From Setophaga petechia (taxonomy: Eukaryota > Chordata > Aves > Passeriformes > Parulidae): 64,000 nt of DNA. Positions 63,051 to 64,000 of the stretch are shown here, piece after piece. Within the stretch, counting starts at the first letter, position 1. Every line of letters starts with the position of its first letter. The stretch spans positions 53,823,930-53,887,929 of the forward strand of contig JANCRA010000001.1 of NCBI GenBank assembly GCA_024362935.1, given 5' to 3'. The translations under genes and the position numbers were made by a program. Under the pieces are notes generated by a model. The model was not told the DNA's origin, ran no database searches, and saw only the letters and a list, made by a program, of their open reading frames with translations.

Positions 63051-63130
63051 ATGACGCGGAGCTGCTCCGCGCTGGGCTGCACCGCGCGCGACACCGGGCG
63101 GAGCCGCGAGCGCGGCATCTCCTTCCACCA
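63051..63130 (+). CDS. THAP9: THAP9 coding exon 1 (start of THAP zinc finger)
   Basis: THAP9 is a domesticated P-element-type transposase; the human protein is reported to keep some transposition activity. This exon encodes MTRSCSALGC, then SRERGISFH, closely matching the human N-terminus. C5 and C10 are the first two ligands of the C2CH THAP finger. The ATG at 63051 sits in a GCC-rich, Kozak-favourable context (GCCATGA). Donor GTGAGT at 63131, phase 2. Confidence 0.95.
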
Positions 63131-63202
63131 GTGAGTGCGCCCGCCCCGCACCCCGCCCGCCGGCCCTCCGCGCCTTCATCCCGCCAACTCCTTCTGCCGC
63201 AG

Positions 63203-63404
63203 GTTCCCGGTGGACGCCGCGCAGCGCCGCGAGTGGATCCGCGCCGTGAACCGCGTGGACCCGCGGAGCCGCCGGGCGTGGCGGCCCGGCCCCGGCGCCA
63301 TCCTCTGCTCCCGGCACTTCGCCGAAGGGGACTTCGAGCGCTACGGGCTGCGGCGGAAGCTGCGGCGCGGGGCCGTGCCCTCCCGCTTCCTCCCCTCGGT
63401 GCGG
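63203..63404 (+). CDS. THAP9: THAP9 coding exon 2 (rest of THAP domain)
   Basis: It encodes FPVDAAQRREWIRAVNRVDP, GPGAILCSRHF and GAVPSRF. The ILCSRHF block supplies the C-x2-H pair of the zinc site, and AVPSRF is the AVPTIF-type end of the THAP fold. Acceptor GCCGCAG. The donor is most likely CGG|GTGGGT; TCG|GTGCGG six bases earlier would keep the same phase. Confidence 0.9.
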
Positions 63405-63484
63405 GTGGGTACCGGGCGCGCTCCCCGCTCCCCCCCGGGAGGTTCCGCCGAGTGCCGTGACCTCCTCTCTCCTTCCCCCGCCAG

Positions 63485-63767
63485 GAGCCGCCGGGCGCCG
63501 GCCGCAGGAGGAGCGGGACCCCCGGGCGGGCGCTGAAGCAGCCGCTGCCCAGCCCGCCCGCCGGGGACCACAACTACAGCCTGCAGGGACAGCGCGCCGC
63601 CGAGCCGCCGCCGGACGCCCCGCAGCACCAGCAGCAGCCGCCGGCGGCCGCCGGGAGATGCGGCCCCGCGCCCCGGCGCAGGAGCATGCCGAGCATCCTC
63701 AGGGAGCTGGCGGAAAAGCGGCAGCTTTCTGAGGAAATCGTGCGTTTGCTGCGGGCGCAGTTTTCAG
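63485..63767 (+). CDS. THAP9: THAP9 coding exon 3 (HCF-1 motif and helical segment)
   Basis: The frame is confirmed by LKQPLP, DHNYSL and LLRAQFS, all shared with human THAP9. DHNY (about residues 122-125) fits the HCF-1-binding motif [DE]HxY found in several THAP proteins. A Pro/Gln/Ala-rich stretch follows, then a basic helical segment (MPSILRELAEKRQLSEEIV). Acceptor CCGCCAG, donor GTACTG, phase 1. The transposase-derived exons lie beyond 64,000, so the gene is partial here: 188 residues plus one base. Confidence 0.9.
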
Positions 63768-64000
63768 GTACTGCCGGGACGCTCGCTGAGGCAGAGTGCG
63801 CTCCCTCGCCCCGGGTTCGTGTCTTTGCTTACAGTGCCAAGGAGGAGGCGGGGCACAGTGGTACCGTGCCCGAGCCCTGCACTTCACGCCGGACTTAAGG
63901 ACCGAGTTGTTCCAAAGGCCATGCTGTTGCCTTGTATTCTGCAGTGCATTTGTGTCATGCATCCCTCTGTTTCCAGCCATTCATTTCTTTCACTAAAGTT
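63768..64000 (+). other. THAP9: THAP9 intron 3 (partial)
   Basis: Sequence after the GTACTG donor to the window end. CpG content falls towards the end. No further exon was recognised. Confidence 0.75.

Larger units (their letters stand above)
61900..63720. promoter_or_regulatory. Divergent CpG-rich promoter of SEC31A and THAP9
   Basis: A strongly CpG-rich block of about 1.8 kb lies between SEC31A exon 1 and THAP9 and continues over THAP9 exons 1-3. On the SEC31A side two CCCGGAAG (ETS/GABP-type) sites lie at 62221-62228 and 62241-62248, and no TATA box was seen. On the THAP9 side there is a TATAAATA at 62793-62800 and four CCAAT boxes. Human THAP9 has a divergent antisense lncRNA in this interval; whether one exists here cannot be seen. 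Confidence 0.75.

Noticed and set aside
62001..63573. Overlapping Pro/Arg/Ala-rich open frames in the divergent promoter (up to 355 codons)
   Set aside because: They are low-complexity translations of a CpG island, overlap THAP9 exons in other frames, and have no domain.
1..64000. tRNA, rRNA, snoRNA or microRNA genes
   Set aside because: No cloverleaf, rRNA block, or C/D or H/ACA box arrangement was convincing on reading. The one strong hairpin (2220-2253) has a 2-nt loop, unsuitable for a microRNA. A covariance-model search was not possible.

Overview
This is a vertebrate nuclear locus, most probably from a bird and plausibly a songbird. Three genes lie in the order SCD5 (-) / SEC31A (-) / THAP9 (+), which is the order known from human chromosome 4q. 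The bird call rests on compact introns (SEC31A spans about 40 kb), an avian-type CR1 3' end at about 7.92-8.10 kb, and several copies of a roughly 385-420 bp LTR family with 6-bp target duplications that I recognise as songbird-like. No database search was possible.

Layout. 1-13,492: the 5' part of SCD5 intron 1, non-coding. 13,493-13,682: SCD5 coding exon 1 on the minus strand, inside a CpG-rich promoter (about 13.3-14.45 kb); the other SCD5 exons lie off the left edge. About 14.4-21.4 kb: intergenic DNA with two solo LTRs. 21.39-62.2 kb: the complete SEC31A gene on the minus strand, with one non-coding first exon and 27 coding exons. All junctions are GT-AG and all phases agree. The 3,795-nt reading frame encodes 1,264 residues. 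About 61.9-63.7 kb: a CpG-rich divergent promoter shared with THAP9. 63,051-64,000: THAP9 coding exons 1-3 on the plus strand; the gene runs off the right edge before its transposase-derived part.

Function. SEC31A is the outer-coat subunit of COPII vesicles and leaves the ER with SEC13. SCD5 is an ER-membrane stearoyl-CoA 9-desaturase. THAP9 is a domesticated P-element-type transposase with an N-terminal THAP zinc finger. The three are neighbours by ancient synteny and are not known to form a pathway.

The genes themselves are ordinary. I found no previously undescribed system. The unusual material is structural and sits in SEC31A introns: two tandem duplications (about 184 and 107 bp) that each copy a functional 3' splice site, a homogeneous 19 x 17-bp minisatellite that makes a long AG-free pyrimidine tract before the terminal exon, and an LTR whose homology begins about 8 nt inside the exon-10 donor. 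An inverted pair of solo LTRs also brackets the SCD5 promoter, and a 16-bp-arm perfect hairpin lies in SCD5 intron 1.
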